Shown: positions 38,346-50,716, numbered from the stretch's first letter. The stretch is 64,000 nt of DNA from Effrenium voratum (GCA_963377175.1 CAUJNA010003249.1:389509-453508), one strand, 5' to 3'. The notes: generated from the letters alone by a model not told the origin. Numbers and translations are program-made.

Positions 38346-38812
38346 AACCCCGCGAATCGCACCTGCATCCCCATAATCATCTACGTGCTGCTTGTTTCTA
38401 AACAAATGTCTCCGGCCGAATCTTTGTGGAGAACCCATCTCGTACTGTCTAGCCATCGCTTCGAAAGCCCTGTCGGCCCTCGCGGTTTCGCAAAGGCCAA
38501 ACGCTTGCCTGCAAACACTGAGGCCTGTTTACCCCACCAAGCTTCGATACGAATACCAAGCCGAGAGCACGAAGGGTGTGGATGAACCAGTTTCGCTGCC
38601 CGCGCATTTGTCGCTAGCAGTTGAAATGTGAGGTTTGGACCATCACAAACCTGATTTTTGGGGTTCTAACAAGCCTCTGCCGATTGCATTGCCGGGTCCA
38701 GCTGGCAACTCCGCCCAAACTGAGGCGGCGCGGGTGAAAACAACCGAGCCCTAAGGGAAACGGCCTTGCCCGCTCTTCAGGCGTTTCTTGGCGTCCCTTG
38801 GCCACCACTCAC

Positions 38813-38842
38813 GCGCATCCCTTGTTCTCGTTGGCGCAGCAC
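38813..38842 (-). CDS. DCxAG-repeat gene, exon 5
   Basis: A 30-nt exon-like segment reading (G)CCANENKGC after an acceptor CAAG and before GTGAGT. It completes the WCC...KGC part of the repeat begun by exon 4 in the correct phase. Very short, so confidence is moderate. Confidence 0.45.
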
Positions 38843-39167
38843 CTTGCCACGGCTGCGCGAGAGCATGGGAAGCCCCGTTTCCAAACACTGGAATGCAATG
38901 CTGATCCTGAATTTCGCATCCCACGCCGAATAGATGCCACGTTGATCAGCCATCCAAGGAATCCAAGCAAGCCGGACAGAGCTTCGCCCTCCGAAGGTCA
39001 TAGCATCGAACCCCTCCCATGCAACATGAGCGACGAATCGCCTTTAGGTATCTCTTCTCTGCTTGCTCGTCTTCTCTTTTCTCCGTTCTCCTCCCTTTTA
39101 CTGTTCTTCTTCTTCCCACTTAGGGTAAAATGCAAATTGGTCCGTCGCTTTCGCCTGGGTCCCGGGC

Positions 39168-39269
39168 CAGGTCTTCTTGCTGTTGGACCAGCCGTGGTGC
39201 CAATTGCTGAGCCCGGCGGAGCAGTCGAAGGCGTTGGGATCGCAGCCCTTGCCCTCGTGAGAGCAGCAC
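39168..39269 (-). CDS. DCxAG-repeat gene, exon 4
   Basis: 102 nt reading CCSHEGKGCDPNAFDCSAG, then LSNWHHGWSNSKKTW. This is one complete dinoflagellate-type repeat unit, DCxAGxxNWxxGWSxxKKxW. It begins after GCGAG and ends TG before GCCCGG, so the Trp codon is split across the introns on both sides in the same way. The function of this family is not known to me; the Cys pairs suggest disulfides or metal binding in a secreted or membrane protein. Confidence 0.65.
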
Positions 39270-39324
39270 CTCGCGACGAACGCCACGGCTCCCAAAGTGT
39301 CCCGAGCGGTACTGTTGTTCCCAA

Positions 39325-39414
39325 ATTCATCAACCCCAGTACGGAAATAGAGAGGTGGGGACCCCTCCAGAAGTGGCCTGATTGCCCACTCCCCTATTAC
39401 TGGGGTTGATGAAT
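39325..39414. repeat. 17-bp perfect inverted repeat in intron 3
   Basis: ATTCATCAACCCCAGTA at 39325-39341 and its exact complement at 39398-39414, with 56 bases between. It lies inside the inferred intron between exons 3 and 4, ~55 bp upstream of the acceptor. Looks like a small MITE or an introner remnant. Confidence 0.8.
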
Positions 39415-39829
39415 ATCGGGGGGACATTACAGACTCTAAGGGGCCCAAGGGGTACCAAACGATGTATAACCCCCCGGAATGCCATCCACAGGAGGTACTA
39501 ACAACCTGGTGTTTGCTCGAAAACCAGATATCTTTCAGGAAGTTGGCCAAGTGGATACAACTTTGCGAACTTCCTGTAACATCTGAAGTAGCATCGAGTT
39601 GGTTTCTACATGGTCAGTACGCAGACCAAGCACACACTCCAGAAAGGCGAGCCCACACAACCTCAGGTAACAAACTGAAGGGCAAGCTCTTGAGAGACGT
39701 GTGGCCCCATGGCTGCGTTTGCTTCAAGCACCTCTCCAAAGGATCGGGAAACGAATAGTATTTTTTTGGGCGGGCTGAGCATGACCATTGGCCCAGTCCG
39801 CTCGCCACAGCCCGAGCTAGGGTGCCGGC

Positions 39830-39858
39830 CACGTCCTTTTGCCGGAAGACCAGCCAGC
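39830..39858 (-). CDS. DCxAG-repeat gene, exon 3 (micro-exon)
   Basis: 29 nt reading AGWSSGKRTW in phase. It joins NWK from exon 2 to CC from exon 4, restoring NWxAGWSxxKRxWCC. Bordered by CAG on one side and a GC donor on the other. Intron 2 would be only 53 bp. Confidence 0.5.
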
Positions 39859-39911
39859 CTGGGATGCACAGCTGGAGTTTGTTCGTAGCGAGCGAACTGC
39901 TGCCAAAGGGC

Positions 39912-40267
39912 CTTCCAGTTGGCGAGGCCTGCTTGGCAGTCGTACGACTGGGCCAAATCGTCCACGACGTGCACATGCTCGTAGTGGATGTGGTCCGGAT
40001 GCGTATCATAGACATGGACATGGTGGACGTGGTCGGCATATGGCACGTAGCCATGGGTATGCCAGGTCCCTGCATGGTGCCACACCTCTTCCGGGTGGTC
40101 ATGCCAGTGCACGGAGCTAACATCCCCGAAGGCGGCATCCGGATGGTCGTGCCAATGCGTGGGGTCCGCGATGTGCACGTGGTCAAAGTGGTGCTCGGCA
40201 CCCTCGTAGTGGATATGCTGATGCGCTTGCCAGTCGCTGGGGTGGAAGTGATTCTGCGCAGAACAGC
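39912..40267 (-). CDS. DCxAG-repeat gene, exon 2, histidine-rich
   Basis: 356 nt. It reads CSAQNHFHPSDWQAHQ, a long His/Trp/Asp-rich segment with HWHDHP twice and HVHHVHV, then SYDCQAGLANWK. The His-rich part (about 100 residues, a third His/Asp/Tyr) might bind metals. It starts after GCGAG, restoring GRGC from exon 1, and ends before a GC donor. Confidence 0.6.
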
Positions 40268-40426
40268 CTCGCAAAGACCCTCCACACATTGGCCAGGAAC
40301 CCGAAATCTCTCCAAATGGGTGTCTCACAAAAAAATGGACCCCCAAACTTGCATTTATCTCGGAGAGAAAAAAAGGGGCCCCAAAAGACACACACCCAAG
40401 GGGTAGCTCCTCGCGAAAAGCTGCGC

Positions 40427-40490
40427 CTCTGCCCAGGTGAAAGCAGCACCACGCCTGGCCATATCGCTTCAGGGGGGATGCCCAGCCGTT
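40427..40490 (-). CDS. DCxAG-repeat gene, exon 1 (first seen)
   Basis: 64 nt reading NGWASPLKRYGQAWCCFHLG after acceptor TTGCAG and before donor GCGCAG. Matches the GWSxxKKxWCCxHxGxGC half of the repeat, with a longer loop before the Trp. Earlier exons were not found with confidence. Confidence 0.5.
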
Positions 40491-40499
40491 CTGCAATCG

Positions 40500-42180
40500 A
40501 TGTCCGCTGCGGTTTCTTTGACTCACCAAGTGTCGTGGATGCCTCATTGTTGTTTCATCCCCAGCACCTTTTGCTTGGTAAGTATCCCCCCAAACCTAGA
40601 AATTCCACCAACCAACATTGTAACATGCCATGACCCCCGGACCCAGAACCAGCCAACCAACGTACAACGATTCCTCATGGCATCTCATGGCTCATAGTTC
40701 GCAGCACCTTTCTTAGGCCATACTTTTCAACACACCTCCGACATGGAAGGGAGCCCTTGAATTCGAAAAATTGGTGTCCGAGGACCTGTGCGGCTCCATG
40801 GATCGCTTGTGGCCCTCTTGCTGGTGCTCAGGTAGGGAATGACAACGAGTCCGGGTTTTGGGAATGAACCGGAAAGGGTCTCCCCAGGACACCAAATCGG
40901 GGATGGGCTTTCTTGGGTTCATTCCAATTCTCATTCCCTATCGAACCAGCGAGTCTTTCCCCACCTTCTTGTGCTCCGACCATCCAGTCTGCCACTTCTG
41001 CCAGCCGGCGTTGCAGTCAAAGAGCACCGAGGGGTTTGAGAAGCAGCCCACACCTCAGTTTTCAGCGCGGGCCGGGACAGGCAAGTGGACAAGGCCCGCT
41101 AAAAAATGAGATGGGTATGATGTCCATCTGGGGACCACTTGTTCTGGACCCATTCAGGTGGGATTTACGCCCAACCATTTGGAAAGGTATCCCCCGCCAA
41201 GCCATATATAGCCATATGAGAAGGGTGTTGACATGGTTGCCAAGGGCCCCCACATGATTTTGCGGCCCCCCGAAGCTGCCTTGGGGCCAGCGACTAATAC
41301 CGCCTCCTCTTTGGAAGGTCCTGGCAACCATGGCATCCCTGACAATTAGCCCCTATGTTTCAAATGGCAAGTCCAAAAAGTCCATGACCATCTCTAGTAA
41401 CCCCCAGTTTGACCATGTACATTCTGATGTGTGTGTGTTTTCAACATTGAGGAACTGAGAATTTGGTTTCGGTCAGCAACCCCAAAAAGGGGGTACTCTC
41501 CGAAAATTGGCACCCAAATATAGAGGGCCATGGCAAGCAGTCATGTTGCAGAAGGCCACCGCCGACCAAGTTACTCCCCCTGCTTGGATAGAACTGGAGC
41601 GGCTCGGACCCCCCGAGTGCGAGATACATTCCGGACCGTAGCTATCAGCTTCCCCAGTTGTGGTTTCGATTGGTGGTTTGGTGCTGTGGAGGTTGGGTGA
41701 ATTTTCCTTTACTCTCTAGAGTCAGGGCTTCAAATCTCCAAACCGCCAGCTAATAACTAATGCTTACCCATATCAGCTGGAGTTCTGCTTGTAAGAAACA
41801 GTTGAGAGTAGTTTAGCAGTAGCATTTCCAGAAAACCATGCCGCAATCCCGAGAGGTGGGAATCCTCAGCGTATCCAACACAGGGAATCCGTACAAGGGT
41901 GAACAGGTAAAAGATCCATGGATCTAGTGGTTTGACTCACCGTTCTGTTCAACCATCTTGAAAAAGAAGGACAAACAAACAAAATCTCGAATGGGTTCAT
42001 GAACATTCCCCCGCCAATTGTCACCAAAGATTACCAGGATGTCCTCTAAATCAAACGCAGCAAAAGGTGGTGATCGTCTGACTTCAGTCATCTTCGGATA
42101 TTCACTTGGAATGATAGTGGCCAGACAAAACGTCAAAAAGCTGTTCGACTCAGGAAGCGACGATTGAAAGGCGGCTGTCC
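40500..42180. other. Host DNA, no recognised gene
   Basis: No domain or sustained frame. The 5' part of the DCxAG-repeat gene may lie here. Confidence 0.3.
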
Positions 42181-42189
42181 GGGGATCGT

Positions 42190-42890
42190 TTGAGCTGGTT
42201 GGCTGGTCGGTTGGCTGGCGGGTTGTTGGTCTGTTGGTCTGTTGGTTGGCTGGTTGGCTGGCTGGCTGGCTGGTTGGTTGGTTGGCTGGCTGGTTGGTTG
42301 GTTGGTTGGTTGGCTGGTTGGCTTGTTGGCTGGTGCGCTTGTTGGCTGGTTGGCGTGTTGGTCTGTTGGTTGGTTGGTTGGTTGGTTGGTTGGTTGGATG
42401 GGTGGGTGGGTGGGTGGATGGTTGGTTGCTTGGTTGGTTGGTTGGTTGCTTGGTTGGTTGGGTTGGTTGGTTGATTTTGGTGGGTTGGTTGGTTGGTTGG
42501 CTGGTTGGTTGGTTGGTTGGTTGGCTGCTTGGTGGTTGCTTGGTGGTTGCTTGGTGGTTGCTTGGTGGTTGCTTGGTGGTTGCTTGGTGGTTGCTTGGTT
42601 GCTTGGTTGCTTGGTTGCTTGGTTGCTTGGTTGCTTGCTTGCCTGCTTGGTTGCTTGGTTGGTTGGTTGGTTGGTTGGTTGGTTGGTTGGTTGGTTGGTT
42701 GGTTAGTTGGGTGGTTGGGTGGTTGGGTGGTTGGTTGGTTGGTTGGTTGGTTGGTTGGTTAGTTGGGTGGTTGGGTGGTTGGGTGGTTGGGTGGTTGCGT
42801 GGTTGGGTGGTTGGGTGGCTGGTTGGTTGGTTGGCTGGTTGGCTGGTTGGTTGGCTGGCTGGCTGGCTGGCTGCCTGGCTTTGGGTGGGG
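42190..42890 (+). repeat. TTGG/CTGG microsatellite
   Basis: About 700 bp of GGTT-, GGCT- and GGGT-type tetranucleotides, including a run of GCTTGGTGGTT units at 42525-42600. All six frames stay open for long stretches ([16 protein letters not shown]), which are artefacts of a 4-bp period without stops. Confidence 0.97.
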
Positions 42891-44329
42891 CAATTTCCAA
42901 TCAGAACCTCACACTGCAGTTGGGTGACAGTACATGGCACATCCTCTCTGTCTCTCTTTCTCTCTCTTACCTCTTAGCTGATGCAGAGACTAGTGCCATC
43001 TATTTTCACCCCGGTATGCCATCAGCAAAAGTTGCAGTTGTTTTGAGCGTACCCTTTTTGGAGTTGAGTTATATAATTGGAAGCCGAAAGGAAACCAATG
43101 AGTTGTTGGCGTCCCCTTGAGACACACCCAAAACAAGGAACACACAGTCCCCTGAGTCCCTGGCGGAAGCGGCTGCAACACCAAGCCCTCTTCATCTCCG
43201 GCCAGCCTCGGAGATTTCGATGTCCCCGTTGGATGTTGAGTTGGGGTGGGTGTAGTGGGTTGGTGCTGCGGCTGGTGCAATGGGGGGGTTGCTTCTATGC
43301 TCCCATTCGAACCCAAAGGGTTCCTTTTAGAGGAACTTGTCCAAACAGGGCCCCCCAGTCAGGTTCCAAGTTTGTGGATGAGAAGACAAATACGGGGCCA
43401 CGAAAATTGACCACATCCCGAGGGGCGCGCCATTACCACGGTATCATAGGGTATCAGTGAGGGTAGGTATCATAGGGTTTGATCTGATTCAGTTCCCTCT
43501 ACAACGATCCTTGAGCGGGGGCTATATCAGCATCATCTCCAAACCGGGGACTGGTGGCAGGAAGACTTCAGCTGTTGCCCGCTCAAAGCGCCTTCCTGCC
43601 AGCCAAGGGGAATATACGAGCGCCATATCTGCTACAAAAACCAAAGATGTGAACTCCGGACAGTATCCCCACGGGCTACCCAAACGATAGCCATGAACCT
43701 GCAACCCCATCGTCTTCCCAATTCAGTCTCTCCCCCCCCGCCAAGAAATGTATGACCCAGCCCTGAACCAACTGTATTCCTAATATTCCTAAAACAGCCC
43801 TAAGCAAAGATCTTCAGTCGTACGCACTGCCAATGCACTTCTGCTGTAGGTTGGTTGATGCAATCGCTACCAGGTGTCACCCGTTGCCTGCGCCACCCTG
43901 ACAAACTCCAGAAGCGGAACCCCCCTGCCTTCACCCGGGTCTTTTTTGCTAAGGGAGGGGGAACCAAACTGAGTCCACCTCATTGCGATGTCCTTCGTCG
44001 GAAAAGCAACCGTACTCACTTCATGAGCGGATCGGGCCAAACAAGTCCGAACTTTTGCCACTAAACTTGTCCAAACCCAGAAAGCGTCAAAGAACTCAGG
44101 GAGCGAGAATATGCCTAATGGGCACGGCAGCTCGGATGTGGCCGCTTTGGGTCTCCGGGCTATCCTGCTTGTCTTCCCCGAGGTGGCAGTTATAGGACTG
44201 CCCCACCGTGGTTGTCGCGGTGGTATGCGCCGGCATGAGCACCGGGCAGATGCCCTGGGCAGCTTTTAGCTCGCTCCCATCCGACCGGAGGGGTAGAAGC
44301 TTGGCCCTGAGAAGGCAAACAAACTTGTC
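42891..44329. other. Host DNA, no recognised gene
   Basis: Contains one member (about 43325-43375) of a dispersed repeat with CAGTCAGGTTCC that recurs at 59255-59305 and 62860-63020. Confidence 0.35.
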
Positions 44330-44519
44330 TACCGAACCGGTATGGCAACTATTTTACGAATGCTTTGACTGGAAAGGTGACAGAAAAGGGTTCATGTTGA
44401 AGGGTGGGATTGTTAATTTTGGCAAATCCCAAGCACCGCAGGACAGGCGTGACCGCAATGCGCAGGCAATGCTTAGAAGGGTCTTTGAACAGGAGCATCG
44501 CTATAGTCAGTTTCATGCA
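44330..44519 (+). CDS. Possible exon, unknown protein
   Basis: About 63 codons reading PVWQLFYECFDWKGDRKGFM, then KGGIVNFGKSQAPQDRRDR and RRVFEQEHRYSQFHAG, ending at CAG before GTGTGAG, a fair donor. Composition is protein-like on this strand only. No family is recognised. Confidence 0.35.
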
Positions 44520-47009
44520 GGTGTGAGCTCCAGCTAACCCCCCAGAGCTGCAAGCCGCAACCCAAACCTCACATCCACAAAAGAATAAACAACGCCCTCC
44601 GCGCCAATTCCAAGGGGAGATTTCATCGACCCTTCAACCTCCAGGGGCTTTGATCACCCGCGCGGCCACTCGCCACTCGCCACTCGCCTGAGATCCACAG
44701 CAGAACTCCTTGCGGCTCTCAAGCCAGTACCTCGATGGGGCAAGTAGCGAACCTTCAGAACCAAACAGCGAGGAAGATGGCAACCCCGTTGCCAGGTCCG
44801 CAAAAAAACTCTTCGCTTCAAGTTCCGAGGCTTCCCGAAAAACCCAGGCTTGGAGGGAGCCCAAAGGATGCGCGAGGTTCTACATGTGCCCTCCAAACCA
44901 ACTCTGAGCGAAAGGTGATGGCAAAACCCTCCCAACCATATTTGGACCCTTGCTTCAGGAGGCCAACCAATTTGAGGGTGAACACCCTCAAGCATAGATG
45001 GTCAGAAACCCTCCATGAGTGGTCGCTACCACGGCCCCCCCCCATACCCAAAGACCACGACTTCCCGGATCCAGGGCTTGGACCTTCTTGGCCCAACTGG
45101 GTGTGGCTCCAAATTAAACAGGGGGGGTACGCAGGTTTTGGTCCATGTTTCCATTTACCAGGGTTCCATTTTGGTACCGGTTTTTTGAGCCATAGCCAAC
45201 TGCCCCCGTGTCAGGCCCTGGCTTTGTTTGGATCTCATGGAAGAGCGTCAGGATGGCACCTGACAGTAAAGCTACAAACTCAGAATCCCAAAGCTACCCC
45301 TCCTTCCAACAGTCAGTAAGTGGACAAAGGGGCTCCCTAAAAGGAAGTTAGTCTTACCAAACCCTCCTGTCAGCTTCCATGATTGTTGGACGGAGGCTAT
45401 CCTTCTGAAAACCCTTGCAACTCAAATGCAAGAATTCGTTTGCTACCTCCCAAGCGGGCTGTTGCATGAGTACGGGGCCTGGAGCAAATGCAACAAAAAT
45501 ACCATCCCCCTTTTGGCGTCCTTTTGGGTAAACAACAAGTACGGGCCATTTAAAGCACCCAACAAAGACTCTAAGTTTCCGCTGACTCTAAGCAGCAGGC
45601 TGTCGGCATGAGCAGCCACCTTGCGATGCGACCCGTGAGCCCACAAAGGGCGGCTCGCAAGGCTTGCTTCGGTTGCGTGGATCCCCGGGTCCTCAAAGGA
45701 TGGGGTTTTTGCATATCCGCCCAAGACAAACTCAAAGATGTCTTGGTGAAAAAGTACTTGGGTGCACAGGCCAAAGCTTCAAAACAACTTTGTGGCTTTC
45801 GCGCAGCCAGTGGACTTCCATGTTGCGGAAGGTTTTCTCCGCTTCGTTTGTGCAAAGGTCCTATGAAAGCTAATCACTGGGAATGCCTCGTTCACATTTT
45901 TGGGCTGTCATGGTACAACCCCTCCAGAAACAAAACAAGGAACCCTACTCCATGACGGCATATCCCTTTGCCATGTTTCCTCTGTTCCATGAAAAAAGGG
46001 GTTTGCCTCCAAATGGGAGGCTCTTGAAACTGGCGGCCGGCTCTTGGATTCCCTTCGAGCAAAAAAAACACTACCAAGTGAGTGAAGAAGATTGACCAAC
46101 CACAACCGACACCCTATAGCAAATGCTGGGCTGGGATGCTCCCATCTTCCCTACTTCTCCTATATTGAAAAGCGGTGAGAACTAGCACACTGCTGGCACT
46201 GCCTGGCACTGCCACACCTCCCTGGATTCCCGGGCTGTTCACAATGAGATAAACAAATCCTTTGTATGAAGCCACAAAGTTTCCAAACCCTTTCCTCACT
46301 TCCTGACTGGGCCCAAGTCCAAACTTGCTGTCTTGCATTTTGAATTTACCTTCCCAAAAGCATAAATATAGAGTCCACACAGGGAGCGCCACGTCCAAAC
46401 ATTCTGGACACATCTTCGAGAGTCTCTCGTGCCCGAGGCCGGTGCCAAGCCCAAGCCTTGCTCGAACTCGGCACCTCAAGACTGCTTCCCAGCCCGAAGG
46501 TCGGGAGGTCGGGGAACATCCTTTCCTAAGGCTACCTTGGGAGATACGGGTGTGGCTCAAAATTAAACAGGGGGTTACGCAGGTTTTGGTCCATGTTCCC
46601 ATTCACCAGGGTTTTTGAGCCACAGCCATACCCAGCCCCTTTCCAAAGATGGAAGCGAAACCAGAGCTCTGTCAACTTCCATTGCAACATGGGAGGCGTT
46701 CTTCCTAGAACGACGCATGATTGCATCCATGCTCATCTGCAGTGGAATAAATCACTAGAACCAAATTAAAGTAAACCAGCGAAACCAAGCTGCCTGAGCC
46801 ACAAGTACATGGGTAGCCGCGGGCACCCGAAGGCACACATTGCAACCATCTTCTTGAGGCCATTCGCACCAAAGCCTCCAACCAAAGGAGTGGACAGAGA
46901 TTATTGTGCAACTGTCACATCTTCCTTGGGTTGTTTTGCGGCAAGGTCCCATGTCTGGGATTTCTCGGGACCCAACAAGAAGCCAACCGGGCCCCAGGCG
47001 GGTCAAGGT
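44520..47009. other. Host DNA with an ~85-bp direct duplication
   Basis: Sequence at about 45100-45195 (GGGTGTGGCTC ... GTTTTGGTCCATG ... TTGAGCCA) recurs at 46548-46628. The first copy has a ~17-bp insertion. No gene is recognised. Confidence 0.5.
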
Positions 47010-47128
47010 ACCGTCATCGTCGCTATCGCCCTGCCACAGCTGCTCGTCGATGCTGCCCCTCAATGACCTGAGGTCGGTGTTGACCGAAGCGTACCAACAG
47101 ACCTCCGGAGGCATCCAGCAGGCGGTCT
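47010..47128 (-). CDS. Possible exon, unknown protein
   Basis: Reads WMPPEVCWYASVNTDLRSLR then GSIDEQLWQGDSDDDG, ending at GATGACG before GTACC, a possible donor. Acidic end. No family. Confidence 0.3.
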
Positions 47129-50100
47129 GGGATACACCCAATCTGCATCAGGCGAAGGATTCTTGAGAAGCAGAGATGAGGTTTCATGTTGAAAAATATT
47201 GCAAAACATACCCCGGCAACTGGCCATAGTATGTGCCAGGGGCTATTGGATGGACATTACGTTTGCTTGCGGAACCTCAGGGTCCCCATTTAATGTTCAT
47301 TGGCCCACGTTTATGCCCCAGCGGAATGTGCGGAATATGCGGGATATGTGCCCCGTCTTCGCCAAATAGTAACGCAAAGCGAAGATGATTCAACATGCCA
47401 CTACCCTCACCCACAGGAATCGGCCGTCCTATGTGCACGGTGGCTTGGCTTGATCCCTTGAACAACGTCTGCCGCCTGACTGCCATCACTGCCACGTACA
47501 AGCGACCAAAAAGGAAGTCAAAGGATCTCCTAAAAACCAAACAAACTTGCGCCCCCTAACGACGACTACCTCCCCTCCCTCCTTCCAACTCCCACTAAAC
47601 AAGCAGCTGCCCAATGTGTTCACTCTCCTTTCCTGTCCAAAAAAGTCTCTCAGCTTCCAATCCAAGCATATTTGCTTGATTCTGGCCCGCATTTGGTGAG
47701 CAATGCAAGCTGATGCCAAAGGTTCCAGAAAGGTAACCCTGCGTAAGAACTTCATTCCTATCTCGAAAAAAGCAAACAAACAAACAAACAAACAAACAAA
47801 CAAACAAACAAACAGCCGATCCTCGCGCTGCACCTCGCGCTTCTACCTGGGCCCAGGCCCGGGACGCTGCAGAAAGCCCATCTCAGTCTTGGTCACCCGC
47901 CCGTCCTCGGAACTCCGGCCGGTTCAAGGAAACCAAAAGTGGCGCAAACCACCTCAGAAAGACATGAAAACTGGAACTCTATCACTTGACTGGGGCGTCT
48001 CTTGGCGGGCAAACTTGAACTTTCTGCCACACGACTTTGCAAAACAAGCCTGCCACTCAGAAGAGAGTCTATTAGATTCTTGTCAAACATCTTACGCAGG
48101 GTTTCTCTGGGGCACCCCATGGCCACTTGCCTCAGATTTGTTTCACCAGCAAACTAAATCAGGCTTCTGCCGATTTTTGGTCGATTTGGCTGGTCCCTGC
48201 GCAGGCTGCTACTGGATCCAAAGTTGCCCAACTGTTGAGGCTTTTTCTGCAGGCTTTGCCTTCTCCTCGCTGTTGCGGGGTGGTTTCGGCAGGCGCAAGC
48301 TGAGCAAATTTCAGCTCCCCGAGGATCCGTGTGCCCTGGGATCAGTCTCCGTGCCTCAACCTTGGCCGCAAACGCCTTCAAAAGTCAAGCCCAAAGAGGT
48401 CTTGGGATGATTGCCGCCATGGGGCCAGCCTGATTTCATGCTCGTGAAGCATCACATGGCACCTTGTGCAGTTGAGCTCTGGGCCTTCTGGCCATCACAA
48501 AAGCAACACCATCCCCGGCCCCACCCTGGGCTCACCGTGGCCCGGGCCGACGGCCGACCTTCCTACAAAAGCGCCGGCCTCGCGCGCCGACCAAAAAATG
48601 ACCTCCGCGCGAGCGCGAATTTTGCGCGCGGGGCTATCTTTGAGAGGCGGCGCCAGCACTTCTGCGTTCGGGTCCCAGCTGGCACTGCCACGAGGGGAAG
48701 CGACTGCTCATCGGCAGCCCGCTCTCAAGTTGACTCCGCCTGCGGGAAGGTGCCGGGGGTCTGGACAAAATGCTGCAGTGCAAAAACAAAAAACCATGGA
48801 ACTTGGAGATGCCACAAGCTGGCACAAGCGTGCGCCGTGAGCAGAAGGCTTCCAGGAGCTTCCAGCCACGTTCTACTGTGGATGGACGGAATCCTGCACC
48901 ACTTGGCAATCATGGCAAACTGGGGGAATCATCATTCCAGGGCTTCTTAGGTGGTGCAGGATTTCGTCCATCCACAGCATGTTCGATTGGAGAGTCTGTC
49001 CGATTCCAAGGTCTCTTGCCAGGCGACAGGAGCTGACCCCCGCTCCCCGCCTTGCCATGGTGGCGGCACTTTGAAAGAACCTGGGCTGGTCGACGGCCCC
49101 TGCTGACGCGAGGAAAAGCGGAAGACCCGCCCGCCGTCTGTACTTCCATCGGGCAAGTAAGGGAACCTCAAAAATTAGTTCTTTCTCTTCCTGAGGATAA
49201 AAAAGAGAGGGCCTAACTGTTGCCACGGCGCCCGTTTTGAATGCGAGACCTGCGAAGCATGGATCACCCACAAGAACCTTGAGTGCTCGTTTGACTGAAA
49301 ACAGGCAGGGCTCAGCAAGCTCAGCAGGTTTCACTGCGTAGCCCTGAATGTTTCGCGCAGTGGTCACAACAGGCGGTTGACTCAAGGGGTGGGGGTGGGG
49401 GGCGGGGGGCGGGGCGGCGTGGGTTGGAGGACCACCCGTTTTCGGGGAAAAATCGCATACTAAGCAGTATGCATCCCTTCGATGCCAAGACTCGTGCCTG
49501 CGGAAACCGCTTCCTTGCATAACAACCCGGAAAGAGTGTCCCCTCAAGGAATGCCGGAACAAGTTGCATTGGGGACGCTTTGGTGGACATCACTTACCTG
49601 TGCTTTTTGCTCCTACCAACCAGAAATGGGTTCACAAAAAACCATTGGAACCCATCTATTGTAAAACGAACTGTCCTAGAAAAGACTGGGTGCCGAACGG
49701 GTGGTCTCGAAAAGACCAATCCTGGGCCATATATCGCACATAGCCCCAAACACCTCCAAGGGCCTGAAAAGATTAGAGTAGGGCTGCCGTGTTGAAAACC
49801 AAGTTATGATCATAAAGTCATAACGAAGACGTCTTCCCTTCTGAGGGTTCTTTTCAACAAGCCAACGTTTGGAGCAATCTAGCGCCCCACCTATGCGGTT
49901 GTCTGGTTTTCCGGAATCCATGTTTGATTGAAGGCAAGCCACAAGAAAGAACGTTGCCCGTGATGTCCAAATCCTCATTTAGAGACAAACCCACATGTTT
50001 TCTGGGTTCAAAAGGTCGAACGAACCCGCCTGATAGCCCACTCCTGACCAAAAAGAGGAGACCCCCCCGAACCGCAAACCTTCCATTCCGTGTGGAAAAA

Positions 50101-50566
50101 ATCCGGTAGTGATAGAGTCCCTTCAAAACCAACAGCGGAAAAGAAAACACGGGGGTGTCTGTTTTTGTAGGGTTGAAAGGCCAGCCCAAAGACAAGCCAC
50201 CAACCCTTGGAGCGTCCCAACCCCAAGAAGAGGCCACCCATCTTCCTTTCAGCTGGTTCAGATACCCTACCAACCAACATGGAAGCGCAGAAAACCCCTT
50301 TCCAAGAGGAAAGTCGTCTACCAGGTCTGTGCACACCAAACTTGCTTAAGAACATATAGACTCCCCTTCAAACCAACAGGGGAAACCTCGTCATTTCAGC
50401 AGATAGACAACTAGGTCTTCCAGTAGAGAGGTTAGACTAAGGGTACCCTTTTTTTCTGTAGTCTATTTAGTAGGGGAACCCTCCCAACCAAAAAAGGATA
50501 GAAGGGCACTGGAGAAAGGGCACCAATTGCTGGGGGACCCAGACAAAGCCCCTGCGTTCTGAGCTG
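47129..50566. other. Host DNA with CAAA microsatellite and inverted repeat
   Basis: (CAAA)n at 47768-47815. A 27-bp inverted repeat at 48876-48902 / 48951-48977 (one mismatch, 48-base loop) resembles a MITE. A GC-rich region at 48530-48770 has competing open frames and no domain. 50430-50515 holds an introner-like sequence shared with 62763-62850. Confidence 0.45.
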
Positions 50567-50716
50567 CACTCGCTGGAAGGACGCCACCGGCACCTTGCAG
50601 GTGGGGCAGCGGATCTCCGGGTGCAGGGAGCCATCGGGCAGCGCGTAGCGCAGGGAGCAGCGGAAGCAGACCAAGAGGTGCCCGCAGGGGAGGCACATGG
50701 TGTTGGCGCAGGTTTC
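50567..50716 (-). CDS. RING-finger gene, second exon
   Basis: Reads ETCANTMCLPCGHLLVCFRC, then a loop and RCPTCKVPV: the C-x-H, C-x2-C and CPxC parts of a RING-HC finger. It begins after CCCAG. With CILCHE from the exon at 52161-52266 it makes a complete set of eight zinc ligands. RING proteins are usually ubiquitin ligases. The 3' end is uncertain. 20 bp around the acceptor (GTTGGCGCAGGTTTCCTGGG on plus) recur at 50943-50962 inside the intron. Confidence 0.65.

Noticed and set aside
42190..42980. Very long open frames (GWLVGWLV / QPTNQPTN), one of 338 codons
   Set aside because: They span a TTGG-type tetranucleotide repeat that has no stop codon in several frames; no coding signal outside the repeat.
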